Source: Thermoproteota archaeon (GTDB lineage Archaea; Korarchaeota; JAOZGF01; JAOZFZ01). Taken from it: DNA of 6,592 nt. Under the pieces are notes generated by a model, which worked only from the letters and a program-made list of their open reading frames with translations, was not told where the DNA came from and made no database searches. Of the stretch, positions 1 to 5,923 are shown in pieces (the stretch's first letter is position 1; the number at the start of each line of letters is the position of its first letter). The stretch spans positions 1 to 6,592 of the forward strand of contig JAOZFT010000038.1 of assembly GCA_027492035.1 (NCBI GenBank), written 5' to 3'. Made by a program: the position numbers and the translations under genes.

Positions 1-953
1 CCTATTCCTTCCCGGCAACTTGAAACCAAAATAATTATTCCACCCTCTTTAACAACCAACCTGGCGTTTTCAATCGCTTTCTGAGACTGGTATAGATTTA
101 TGTTGAAAGGAGAAGAAGCCACAGTCACCACTACATCAGCTTTACCCTTCACTTTTACACAATAAACTTTTTCAGCTTCCTTCACCATTCCATAAAAAGT
201 TTTCTCAATATCTCCAGCACATGCTCGATAAATTCTTTTGTCCCTATTCAAAACCATGTTAACAGCGAAAATGTTAATTTCTTTCCGAATTATCCTTAAA
301 CATTCTTCTAAATCTTCATTTACAGGGTTTCCCTTCAACCTTAAAGGTTCAGCTCCTTTCTCCAAAGCATGTCTATGATTCATTTCAATTGTTTCATAGC
401 CTGCAACTCCAGGAACCAAGCTTTTTCTTCCACCAGTAAACCCAGCAAAATAATGAGGCTCAACTGAATTAATAACTATTAAAGCGTCATTCTCAAGTAC
501 TTCCTTGTTAAGAAAAACCTTTGTACCTTTACTTGTCCCACCTAAAAAAACAAGTTTACTAGTATCTACTGTGTCATGAGGAAAAGTTTTGTTTCTTAAC
601 TTGTCATAAAGCAACCCAAGAAAAAATTTATATTCTTCCTCAGTAGGTTTCCTATGTATACCTGTAGCTACAAAAACTTTGACTCTTTTCTTCCTTAATT
701 GATCATAAACAGCCTGTAAAACTTTGAAAGTAGGAGTTGGCCGAGTGGCGTCGTTAATAACAACCCCCACTCTACATGACTCAACTAAAAACTTATTTAA
801 AACAGGTGAATCAACAGGCTTCCTTAACGCTTTATTCAAAACACTTGTTTCATTGTTAACTTCCAAACTTCTAGGTTCAACTACATCCAAAACGTTCTTG
901 TCAGGTATTTCAAACGTGTAAAGCACATTATCGAACAAATACCTAACCCTCAA
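1..953 (-). CDS. larA: LarA/DUF2088-family nickel-pincer racemase homologue, C-terminus cut by window edge
   Basis: This is an open minus-strand frame of 317 codons running off the left edge. LarA of Lactiplantibacillus plantarum interconverts D- and L-lactate with a nickel pincer nucleotide (NPN) cofactor, and relatives act on other 2-hydroxy acids. Visible motifs are DATRPTP at residues 68-74, ATGIHRKPTEEE at 96-107, PHD at 125-127, HYFAGFTGGRK at 167-177 and MNHR at 191-194. The spacing of H167, K177 and H193 equals that of the catalytic H174, the cofactor-bound K184 and the nickel ligand H200 of the L. plantarum enzyme, and H100 probably matches H108. The core therefore looks intact. Family members are about 420-430 residues, so roughly 100 are missing here. 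The start is taken as TTG at 953-951: the in-frame stop is only nine codons upstream, no ATG or GTG lies between, and a strong AGGAGGGTG site precedes it. The exact substrate is uncertain, and the symbol refers to the family. No cofactor-maturation gene (larB, larC, larE) is in the window. Confidence 0.9.
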   Translation of the reverse strand, partial: MRVRYLFDNVLYTFEIPDKNVLDVVEPRSLEVNNETSVLNKALRKPVDSPVLNKFLVESCRVGVVINDATRPTPTFKVLQAVYDQLRKKRVKVFVATGIHRKPTEEEYKFFLGLLYDKLRNKTFPHDTVDTSKLVFLGGTSKGTKVFLNKEVLENDALIVINSVEPHYFAGFTGGRKSLVPGVAGYETIEMNHRHALEKGAEPLRLKGNPVNEDLEECLRIIRKEINIFAVNMVLNRDKRIYRACAGDIEKTFYGMVKEAEKVYCVKVKGKADVVVTVASSPFNINLYQSQKAIENARLVVKEGGIIILVSSCREGI

Positions 954-963
954 CTCCCAGTCA

Positions 964-972
964 CACCCTCCT
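964..972 (-). promoter_or_regulatory. ribosome binding site of the LarA homologue
   Basis: On the minus strand this reads AGGAGGGTG, a close match to the archaeal anti-Shine-Dalgarno complement. It ends 10 nt before the TTG at 953. It supports the TTG start in a stretch with no ATG or GTG in frame. Confidence 0.6.
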
Positions 973-1037
973 CTTTAAATTTTCCTTTAAGAATTCATTA
1001 TTCGCCTATTTAACAAAAACACCTTTTTTGATAGATA

Positions 1038-1047
1038 CATTTATAAG
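1038..1047 (-). promoter_or_regulatory. candidate TATA box for the LarA homologue
   Basis: On the minus strand this reads CTTATAAATG, close to the archaeal TATA consensus. A start about 25 nt downstream would fall near 1018 and leave a leader of about 65 nt before the TTG at 953. This rests on motif and position only. Confidence 0.45.
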
Positions 1048-1162
1048 CTATAGAATTTCTGCCAAAAAGCATATTTCATTACCTTCTTGCTCCCCCATAA
1101 TTTTTTAGTAAGAAAGTATTGAGTAATAAATCTCAACGTCAATTATTCTGTACATTCCATTG

Positions 1163-1240
1163 AGCTTTACTGACTTTAAACCTCAGAATGTTGCAGTGTT
1201 TCCAAAGTTTCATTAATTTATTAAGTGAAGCTAGTTTTTT
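1163..1240 (+). other. nested imperfect hairpin followed by a T-run
   Basis: AGCTTTACT (1163-1171) can pair with AGTGAAGCT (1224-1232), allowing one G-U. Inside, ACTTT (1173-1177) pairs with AAAGT (1204-1208) and AAAC (1178-1181) with GTTT (1198-1201). A T6 run follows at 1235-1240. This could be a transcript end or the 3' end of a small RNA, but AT-rich DNA forms such helices by chance and no clear promoter lies just upstream. Confidence 0.25.
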
Positions 1241-1350
1241 ACAGAAAACAACTTTGACGGAGTAGTATCTCATAAAAGGGAAAAAGCAGCCAGCACTCAC
1301 TTAAATGTTACTTAATATTTTCTGTAACCCTGTTAAGAGTAAAAGTAGAT

Positions 1351-1360
1351 TTTATATTAA
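1351..1360 (+). promoter_or_regulatory. TATA-like element in mid-intergenic DNA
   Basis: TTTATATTAA is preceded by a purine-rich stretch that could serve as a BRE. The identical decamer occurs at 3202-3211 upstream of the importer. A start near 1380 would give either a roughly 380-nt leader for the glycosyltransferase or a separate non-coding transcript. This is motif evidence only. Confidence 0.25.
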
Positions 1361-1491
1361 ACTAACCAAACTTGCTTAAACTATCCAAACCCTTTAATTC
1401 CTCTATCTTCCATATCTACAGCAAAACAATAAGCTTAACATTCAATATTTCACTATTATAACAACCCAACTACCAAGTTACCTGAAATGAT

Positions 1492-1512
1492 TTTTACTCA
1501 TTCCCAGTAAAA
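1492..1512. repeat. short inverted repeat
   Basis: TTTTACT (1492-1498) and AGTAAAA (1506-1512) form a perfect 7-bp inverted repeat around a 7-nt spacer. It has no T-run and no adjacent gene, so it could be a weak hairpin, an operator or chance. Confidence 0.25.
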
Positions 1513-1650
1513 GTTTTGTTATTTAAAGAATTACAATAATGAATGCGGAGTTCCTGTTCACTTTCTACTTCCTTTAGCAGATTACCAACCTAATTGTCAA
1601 CGAAACCATTTTATTGATGCCTCCGCTGAAACAATGTCTCTTCCAAACCT

Positions 1651-1658
1651 TTTAAATA
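1651..1658 (+). promoter_or_regulatory. candidate TATA box for the glycosyltransferase
   Basis: TTTAAATA lies in an A/T-rich block about 105 nt before the TTG at 1760. A start about 25 nt downstream would leave a leader of about 80 nt. A second T/A run at 1671-1677 is an alternative. In such AT-rich DNA the assignment is weak. Confidence 0.3.
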
Positions 1659-1759
1659 AATAAAATACTTTTTAAAAAGAGAAATTTTTAGACTTTAGAA
1701 AGGCAAGTTTTAGTACTTCTCCTATCAAAGAAGGAAAGAAATAAAGTGGTAACAGGAAA

Positions 1760-2803
1760 TTGAAGAAAATTACATTTTTCGCTACTGAACCGGATAAACT
1801 TACAAGATTAAAACTTGAAATAAAGTCTTTAAGGAAGGTAGGTTTTAAAATTTCTGTATGTAAACCTCTAACTAAAACTAAAATAGGTGGCCGTTTGTTT
1901 TCGGCATTTTTCAGGTACTCAAGTTACTCGCTTCAAGAACTATTTACAAATTCAGATATTTATCATGTAATGAATGTTCCAGACATAGCCCATATATCCC
2001 TAATTTTAAGAAAGGCGAAACCCTTAATTTATGATTACAGGTCCCCTTGGCCTGAAAGGCTCAAGCAATATTTCCACAGCGGTAACATAGGAAAAATAGG
2101 AGAAAAAATTGAGGAATTGTTTATAAAAAATTCAGACGTAGTTATAACTGCAAACAGGTACCTTTTGAAAAGAGCACTTAAAGAAGGTGCTGCTGAAGCT
2201 TGCATTATACCAAATTACCCCCCTAAATCATTTAAACCCTCCAAAACTAAAAATGAATGGAAGAAAGAGAAAAAGGTTAGTGAAAACACAAAGGTAGCAT
2301 TATTTGTTGGGAGATTAACTAACACCTTTGACTTCCCCTTACTTCTTAAATCTTGGAAAATGGTAGAAACACGTTGTAAGAATTGTGAATTATGGATAAT
2401 TGGTGACGGGCCGCTGCTACCGAAGATAAAGCATTTAATCGAGAAAAATAAATTAAAAAAGGTGAAAATATGGGGTTGGAGGCCGTATCAAGAAATACCG
2501 AACTGGATAAATGCTTCAGATGCTTGTTTAGCCCCTATAAAAAAAATTCAGGGAACACTCAACTTCTATAACGAAGAAGGGATTTGGAAAATAAGTGAAT
2601 ATACAGCTGTGAACAAACCAACCCTAGCCACAAACATTAAAAGAGACATTGGACAATGCATAATAGTTAAAGATGACCCTAATGAGTTCTCAGAAAAACT
2701 GCTAAAGTTACTGCATGGAGAAATAAACGTCAATCTTAAACCAGTTTTTTGGGAAGACGTTAGTGAACCTCTCCTTCTTAAAACATACTCAAGATGGCTA
2801 TAA
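1760..2803 (+). CDS. GT4-like (glycosyltransferase group 1) family protein
   Basis: The product is 347 aa, the usual size of a GT-B-fold glycosyltransferase that moves a sugar from a nucleotide donor to a lipid, glycan or protein acceptor at the cytoplasmic face of the membrane. An N-terminal acceptor-side half (about 1-165, with YDYRSPWPERL at 91-101) is followed by the donor-binding half. The latter shows VALFVGRL at 179-186, LWIIGDGPLL at 211-220, the turn VKIWGWRPYQEIPNWINASD at 235-254, and an E-X7-E pair at E272/E280 followed by YTAVNKP (281-287), as in GT4 enzymes. There is no signal peptide or membrane helix. The TTG start is forced: an in-frame TAA lies at 1742-1744 and the next Met is residue 71. 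The ribosome site is weak (AGGA at 1754-1757). The gene stands alone, with long non-coding flanks and no sugar-pathway neighbours, so donor and acceptor cannot be predicted. Confidence 0.88.
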   Translation: MKKITFFATEPDKLTRLKLEIKSLRKVGFKISVCKPLTKTKIGGRLFSAFFRYSSYSLQELFTNSDIYHVMNVPDIAHISLILRKAKPLIYDYRSPWPERLKQYFHSGNIGKIGEKIEELFIKNSDVVITANRYLLKRALKEGAAEACIIPNYPPKSFKPSKTKNEWKKEKKVSENTKVALFVGRLTNTFDFPLLLKSWKMVETRCKNCELWIIGDGPLLPKIKHLIEKNKLKKVKIWGWRPYQEIPNWINASDACLAPIKKIQGTLNFYNEEGIWKISEYTAVNKPTLATNIKRDIGQCIIVKDDPNEFSEKLLKLLHGEINVNLKPVFWEDVSEPLLLKTYSRWL

Positions 2804-2823
2804 CTAATAACCTCGCCTTATTT

Positions 2824-2854
2824 TTTATTGCTAAATCTGTAATTTAGCAATAAA
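2824..2854. terminator. perfect 13-bp inverted repeat after the glycosyltransferase, probable terminator
   Basis: TTTATTGCTAAAT (2824-2836) and ATTTAGCAATAAA (2842-2854) are exact inverted copies around the 5-nt loop CTGTA. The repeat starts 20 nt after the glycosyltransferase stop, directly on a T6 run (2821-2826). Archaeal termination mainly needs T-tracts, so the T-run may do the work while the stem protects the 3' end. A protein-binding palindrome is an alternative. Confidence 0.6.
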
Positions 2855-2891
2855 TACTCTGAAACACTTCACTAAACACATGTTCTGCTTT

Positions 2892-2903
2892 ACTTAATTA
2901 AGT
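2892..2903. repeat. 12-bp perfect palindrome
   Basis: ACTTAATTAAGT is its own reverse complement. It lies in non-coding DNA about 430 nt upstream of the importer start, away from any clear TATA box. It could be a dimeric regulator site, but palindromes of A and T arise easily in this base composition. Confidence 0.25.
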
Positions 2904-2930
2904 TAGTAACAGCGTTTTTAAGTTTTATTT

Positions 2931-2973
2931 TAGAAACGAAGAACCTGTACCCTCAGGTTGCCTCGTTTTTCTA
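2931..2973. other. imperfect long hairpin with T-run, possible terminator or structured RNA
   Basis: AACCTG (2942-2947) pairs with CAGGTT (2954-2959) around the loop TACCCT. An outer helix AAACGA (2934-2939) pairs with TCGTTT (2963-2968), and with a two-T bulge TAG (2931-2933) meets CTA (2971-2973). The inner stem is more GC-rich than the surrounding DNA, and TTTTT (2966-2970) follows it, as in an intrinsic terminator. It sits between the glycosyltransferase and the importer with no gene on it. It could be a second terminator or part of a small RNA. Confidence 0.4.
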
Positions 2974-3201
2974 ATGTTAAGACTGAATATTTCAAGGAGA
3001 AGTGTATGTTCCCCAGATTCTTATTTCATCCACTATTTTGAAAAACATACGTTAACCCTGATGCTTTTTTCCTTCCAACTTCATTATTCTCCTGAAATTT
3101 TCCCTTAAAACTTCCTTTACAAGAAAGGGTTTGAAAAGAATTCAATTAAATTTGTTGAACAAATGAAAACACATTTTTTAAGTAATTGTTTCTTCATGAA
3201 A

Positions 3202-3211
3202 TTTATATTAA
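3202..3211 (+). promoter_or_regulatory. upstream TATA-like element, possible second importer promoter
   Basis: TTTATATTAA followed by AGAG is a good archaeal TATA-like string. It would start transcription near 3230 and give a leader of about 100 nt. It competes with the better placed box at 3271. Confidence 0.3.
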
Positions 3212-3247
3212 GAGAAAAAATTCATTTAATTTTTTTCTTTATATGGA

Positions 3248-3273
3248 AAATTTTTCTAAAAAAAGAAAAATTT
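3248..3273. promoter_or_regulatory. inverted repeat abutting the importer TATA box, candidate operator
   Basis: AAATTTTTCT (3248-3257) and AGAAAAATTT (3264-3273) are exact 10-bp inverted copies around an A6 spacer. The right arm covers the BRE position and the first bases of the TATA box, where a bound repressor would block TBP/TFB. The sequence is low in complexity, so chance cannot be excluded. Confidence 0.35.
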
Positions 3274-3279
3274 ATATAT
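3271..3279 (+). promoter_or_regulatory. TATA box of the ABC importer operon
   Basis: TTTATATAT, preceded by the purine-rich AAAAGAAAAA as a possible BRE, matches the archaeal TATA consensus well. Transcription would begin near 3300, about 33 nt before the ATG at 3333. Confidence 0.6.
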
Positions 3280-3318
3280 GGTAGTATTTAGTTTTAGGAG
3301 AGATTTTTCTAGAAATAT

Positions 3319-3324
3319 GGAGGT
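3319..3324 (+). promoter_or_regulatory. ribosome binding site of the substrate-binding protein
   Basis: GGAGGT lies 8 nt before the ATG at 3333, a near-ideal archaeal Shine-Dalgarno site that fixes this start. Confidence 0.75.
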
Positions 3325-3332
3325 TTTGTTGA

Positions 3333-4319
3333 ATGAACAAGAAATTAGTGTTGGTAATAATAGTGGCGTTAGTTCTTTCCCTTTCAGGACTGTCTACTTT
3401 ATTATTAACTTCTCCACCAAGGAAAAAAACGAAAAAAATAAGGTATGGAGGACAATATTACCCTGGAGAATTTCTTCTGCTTGGGAAACCAGAATTTTGG
3501 GAAAAATACGGCTTAAAAGTTGAACATATCTTGTTCAGTTCAGGGAGCGAAAACAATGAAGCCTTGATTTCCGGCAAGATCGATATAAACTGCGGCTCAG
3601 AAGCTAAGACAATAGCATTATTTAACGCTATACCTAAGGATGCATTAATAATTGGAGTGGTTCAAAGGGGAAATAGATACTCTACAGTCGTAAGGGTAGA
3701 TTCGCCTTATCATTCATGGAAAGACTTAACTGGAAAAACAGTGGCTACTAGGTTAGGAACAGGGGCTGAATACGTTTTAAGAAAATATTTTGAGCAAGTA
3801 GGCTTAAAATGGGAAGACTTCAACTGGGTTAACTTAAAAGTTGAAGATATGATCGCTGCACTTGAAAAAGGACAAATCGAAGCTTTTACTGCCTGGGAGC
3901 CCACTCCATCAATAGCTGAAGCTAAAGGAATCGGTAGAGTAATGAGAACATATGGAGACGTTGATCCTGTTCCAGCCTTTATACACACAACTAAACATTT
4001 TGCTTATAGCAACAGAGATGTTGTAGTTAAATTTTTAGCGGCTCACTTAGATAAGGCGGAAATGATCACTGAAAATCCTCATGAAGCAGCTGAAATAGCA
4101 TCTCAAGCAGCTAAAGAAATGGGCATTAATGTTTCTTCAGAAGCATTCGAAAAAGTGTTTAAAAGAATAAATTTCAGTATTGATTTTAATAAGGAATTAA
4201 TTGATAAAGTATATGACGCAGCAAATTTCCTGTATGAACAAGGTAAAATAGATAAAATTCCAAAATTAGCATGGGATAGAAGCTTTGTTGAGCAGGCTGA
4301 GCAGTTGAGGGGAAAATGA
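3333..4319 (+). CDS. NitT/TauT-class ABC importer substrate-binding protein
   Basis: This 328-aa protein has the NMT1/SsuA-like periplasmic-binding fold and should capture a small solute outside the membrane. Residues 2-4 are NKK, followed by one hydrophobic helix (about 5-26) and a basic linker RKKTKK (30-35). There is no lipobox cysteine (the only Cys is C87), so it is probably held by an uncleaved N-terminal helix or released by signal peptidase. Family hallmarks are the first lobe from IRYGGQYYPGEF (36-47), SPYHSWKDLTGKTVATRLGTG (124-144; compare the usual SWKDLKGKKVA-x-x-x-GS), and MIAALEKGQIEAFTAWEP (173-190), where W188 lies in the typical ligand-contacting segment. The length is normal. 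It is the first gene of a four-gene operon, and its TGA overlaps the next ATG in ATGA. Similar proteins bind sulfonates, taurine, nitrate, bicarbonate or thiamine precursors. The ligand here is not predictable. Confidence 0.9.
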   Translation: MNKKLVLVIIVALVLSLSGLSTLLLTSPPRKKTKKIRYGGQYYPGEFLLLGKPEFWEKYGLKVEHILFSSGSENNEALISGKIDINCGSEAKTIALFNAIPKDALIIGVVQRGNRYSTVVRVDSPYHSWKDLTGKTVATRLGTGAEYVLRKYFEQVGLKWEDFNWVNLKVEDMIAALEKGQIEAFTAWEPTPSIAEAKGIGRVMRTYGDVDPVPAFIHTTKHFAYSNRDVVVKFLAAHLDKAEMITENPHEAAEIASQAAKEMGINVSSEAFEKVFKRINFSIDFNKELIDKVYDAANFLYEQGKIDKIPKLAWDRSFVEQAEQLRGK

Positions 4320-5125
4320 ATTTGGAAAATAAACAACAAAAAATATCAACTCTTTACCCTCTCATTCCTGTATCTCTTTTTCTTTTATTCTGGGAGTTCT
4401 TTGCTAAAATAGGTGTCATAAATCAAGCTCTCCTTTCATGTCCCTCACAAATACTATCTGAAATGTGGAACCTGCTTATAGCGAAAAAAATTGGAGACTG
4501 CCCTATTCTGTTACTACATATCTATTCCAGTCTATACCGTCTAGTAATAGCTTTTTCTGTTTCCACCATCTTAGCTGTTTCTCTAGGTATATTAATGGGT
4601 ACTAACAAATACATTTACAGATTTTTCGACCCAATAATCACTTTACTAATGCCTATTCCAGGAATAGCTTGGGCTCCCATCTTAATGCTGTGGTTAGGAT
4701 TCGGAGACCCGACAATAATAACTGTAGGGGCAATAGCAGCTTTTTTCCCAATAGTGCACAACACCTGTTACGGGGTACGAAGTATAGAAAAGGAAATTGT
4801 TTGGTCTGCTGAATTACTTGGCGTAAACAAGCCCACTCTCCTGTTTAAGGTTTGTCTACCTTGGGCTACCCCATACTTACTTACAGGCTTCAAACTAGGG
4901 CTTGCCAGAGGCTGGAGGACCTTAATAGCAGTTGAAATGATAGCTGCAAGCTTATGGGGTTTAGGTTTCATGATTTTTGACGCCAGAGATTACCTAAGAC
5001 CCTCAATAATTTACGGAGGAATAATTATTCTTGCGTTGATTTATCTTCTTCTTGAGAAAGGATTGCTTAGGTGGATAGAGAAAAAAACCATTGAAAAATG
5101 GGGGATACTTCATGAGAAAACCTAA
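4316..5125 (+). CDS. NitT/TauT-class ABC transporter permease 1 (SsuC/TauC-like)
   Basis: This 269-aa integral membrane protein has the BPD_transp_1 (MetI-like) fold. Hydrophobic segments lie near 13-33, 75-96, 105-127, 132-151, 185-212 and 230-248. The EAA loop that contacts the ATPase is AELLGVNKPTLLFKVCLP (165-182), with the conserved Gly (169) and Pro (182). The family segment PIPGIAWAPILMLWLGFGD (113-131) is intact, as is the C-terminal TIEKWG (258-263). Its ATG overlaps the upstream TGA as ATGA. The site GAGGGG (4307-4312) is only 3 nt from this ATG but 9 nt from an in-frame TTG at 4322, so the protein may start two codons later. It probably pairs with the paralogous permease 2 as a heterodimer. 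The substrate is unknown. Confidence 0.9.
   Translation: MNLENKQQKISTLYPLIPVSLFLLFWEFFAKIGVINQALLSCPSQILSEMWNLLIAKKIGDCPILLLHIYSSLYRLVIAFSVSTILAVSLGILMGTNKYIYRFFDPIITLLMPIPGIAWAPILMLWLGFGDPTIITVGAIAAFFPIVHNTCYGVRSIEKEIVWSAELLGVNKPTLLFKVCLPWATPYLLTGFKLGLARGWRTLIAVEMIAASLWGLGFMIFDARDYLRPSIIYGGIIILALIYLLLEKGLLRWIEKKTIEKWGILHEKT
5078..5104 (+). repeat. 27-nt direct repeat, copy 1 (end of permease 1)
   Basis: This stretch matches 5871-5897 at 25 of 27 positions, and the last 15 nt are identical. It encodes EKKTIEKWG near the C-terminus of permease 1. Its terminal G-run forms the ribosome binding site of permease 2. Confidence 0.7.
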
Positions 5126-5915
5126 ACACGAATTCTTTAACAAAAAAATAAAGGATACAACTCAATTCATTTTTCCCTTCACCGTAGTAATATCTACTTG
5201 GCAACTGCTTACCCAATGTGGAATTATAAGTGAAAACTTAATTCCTTCCCCATTATCCATTCTCTACACAATCTTTTCTTTACTATCACCGAAACCTTTA
5301 CTGCTTATACACTTATGGAAAAGTGTTTACCGCTTAACACTAGGATACTCCCTTGGAGTAACTTTAGGAATTCTCATAGGTGTAGCTATGGGAATAAATA
5401 AATCACTAGAAAAAACCTTTTCCCCAATAATAAGTTTCTTCATTTCAATTCCAACCATAGCATGGGTTCCCTTATTTCTAATACTGCTAGGGCTAGGTGA
5501 CGAAACAATAATCACAGCCATTTTCCTCGGAAGCTTCTTCCCTGTAATTTATAACACCCTAAACGGAGTTAAAAGTGTTAAAAAAGAACTTGTTTGGGCA
5601 TCTGAAATTATGGGCGCTAACCAAACCACTATAACCTTTAAAGTTTTAATTCCCGGTTCTTTAACTTCAATAATAGCAGGTTTAAGACTTGCAACAGGAT
5701 ACGCTTGGAGAGCCTTAGTAGGAGCTGAAATGCTGGCTGCAGCTAAATGGGGGATAGGGTACATGATATACGCAGCTAAAGCATTCTATGAAATCAAGGT
5801 AATGTTTGCAGGATTAGTCATTATTGCAATAGGTGGATTACTCCTAGACCATTTATTAATGGGTTATTTAGAGAAAGAAACAATTGAAAAATGGGGGTTA
5901 GTGGCTAAAAGGTGA
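5112..5915 (+). CDS. NitT/TauT-class ABC transporter permease 2, paralogue of permease 1
   Basis: This 267-aa MetI-like permease aligns with permease 1 without gaps from SVYRL (71-75) to the C-terminal TIEKWG (257-262). Shared landmarks are [15 protein letters not shown] (116-130), the FFPVIYNT stretch (142-149), and the EAA loop [19 protein letters not shown] (163-181) with G168 and P181. I chose ATG 5112, preceded by GGGGG (5100-5104) at 7 nt. A TTG at 5091 would add seven residues but has no good ribosome site. With this start it overlaps the end of permease 1 by 14 nt, which suggests coupled translation. Single-permease homodimers are usual in this transporter class, so two permeases point to a heterodimeric channel. 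That is inference, since one paralogue might dominate. Confidence 0.9.
   Translation: MRKPKHEFFNKKIKDTTQFIFPFTVVISTWQLLTQCGIISENLIPSPLSILYTIFSLLSPKPLLLIHLWKSVYRLTLGYSLGVTLGILIGVAMGINKSLEKTFSPIISFFISIPTIAWVPLFLILLGLGDETIITAIFLGSFFPVIYNTLNGVKSVKKELVWASEIMGANQTTITFKVLIPGSLTSIIAGLRLATGYAWRALVGAEMLAAAKWGIGYMIYAAKAFYEIKVMFAGLVIIAIGGLLLDHLLMGYLEKETIEKWGLVAKR
5871..5897 (+). repeat. 27-nt direct repeat, copy 2 (end of permease 2)
   Basis: This matches 5078-5104 at 25 of 27 positions and encodes EKETIEKWG near the C-terminus of permease 2. Here the G-run lies 26 nt before the preferred ATPase start, so it does not appear to serve as that gene's ribosome site. Confidence 0.7.
5910..5915 (+). promoter_or_regulatory. 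ribosome binding site of the ATPase gene
   Basis: AGGTGA lies 8 nt before the TTG at 5924 and includes the stop codon of permease 2. It favours TTG 5924 over GTG 5912, which has only a distant G-run (5893-5897) upstream. Confidence 0.5.
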
Positions 5916-5923
5916 AAGGCACT

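Larger units (their letters stand above)
954..1759. other. 806-bp non-coding interval between divergent genes
   Basis: No open frame of useful length exists on either strand: stops are dense in all frames, and the few ATG-led frames are short (for example 12 and 16 codons near 1540). I see no tRNA, rRNA, CRISPR repeat or recognisable gene remnant. The interval contains the promoter of the minus-strand racemase homologue near 1043, TATA-like boxes near 1351 and 1651, a nested imperfect helix with a following T-run at 1163-1240, and a small inverted repeat at 1492-1512. It is unusually long for an archaeal intergenic region, so it could hold a non-coding RNA or a long leader for the glycosyltransferase. 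Confidence 0.6.
2855..3332. other. non-coding interval upstream of the ABC importer
   Basis: About 480 nt with no credible open frame on either strand. Besides the palindrome at 2892, the hairpin at 2931 and the promoter elements near 3202 and 3271, it contains a spaced inverted pair GTATGTT (3004-3010) / AACATAC (3044-3050) and a nearly pure A/T block from about 3165 to 3280. I looked for a TPP-type riboswitch and recognised none of its conserved core. Confidence 0.5.

Noticed and set aside
724-921. 65-codon plus-strand open frame
   Set aside because: It lies antisense to the well-supported LarA homologue and has a low-complexity Ser/Thr/Leu-rich product without family features.
994-3093. 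Short repeat TTCATTATTC-N-CCT at 994-1007 and 3080-3093, and ACTTCCTTTA at 1567-1576 and 3110-3119
   Set aside because: Only 10-13 matching bases in AT-rich DNA, with no consistent relation to gene starts. Likely chance.
3055-3098. Possible C/D box small RNA (CTGATGC then CTGA)
   Set aside because: The C box departs from RTGATGA at the last base, and no convincing C'/D' pair or terminal stem is present.
2855-3332. TPP or other metabolite riboswitch upstream of the importer
   Set aside because: I could not find the conserved TPP core or another recognisable aptamer, and the predicted leader from the best TATA box is only about 33 nt.
3278-3523. 81-codon plus-strand frame overlapping the start of the binding protein
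   Set aside because: Its ATG lies inside the TATA box, it has no ribosome site, and it runs out of frame through the well-supported binding protein gene.
3710-5764. Five minus-strand open frames of 64-92 codons across the importer genes
   Set aside because: All are antisense shadows of genes with clear family motifs and have no ribosome sites or motifs of their own that I could see.
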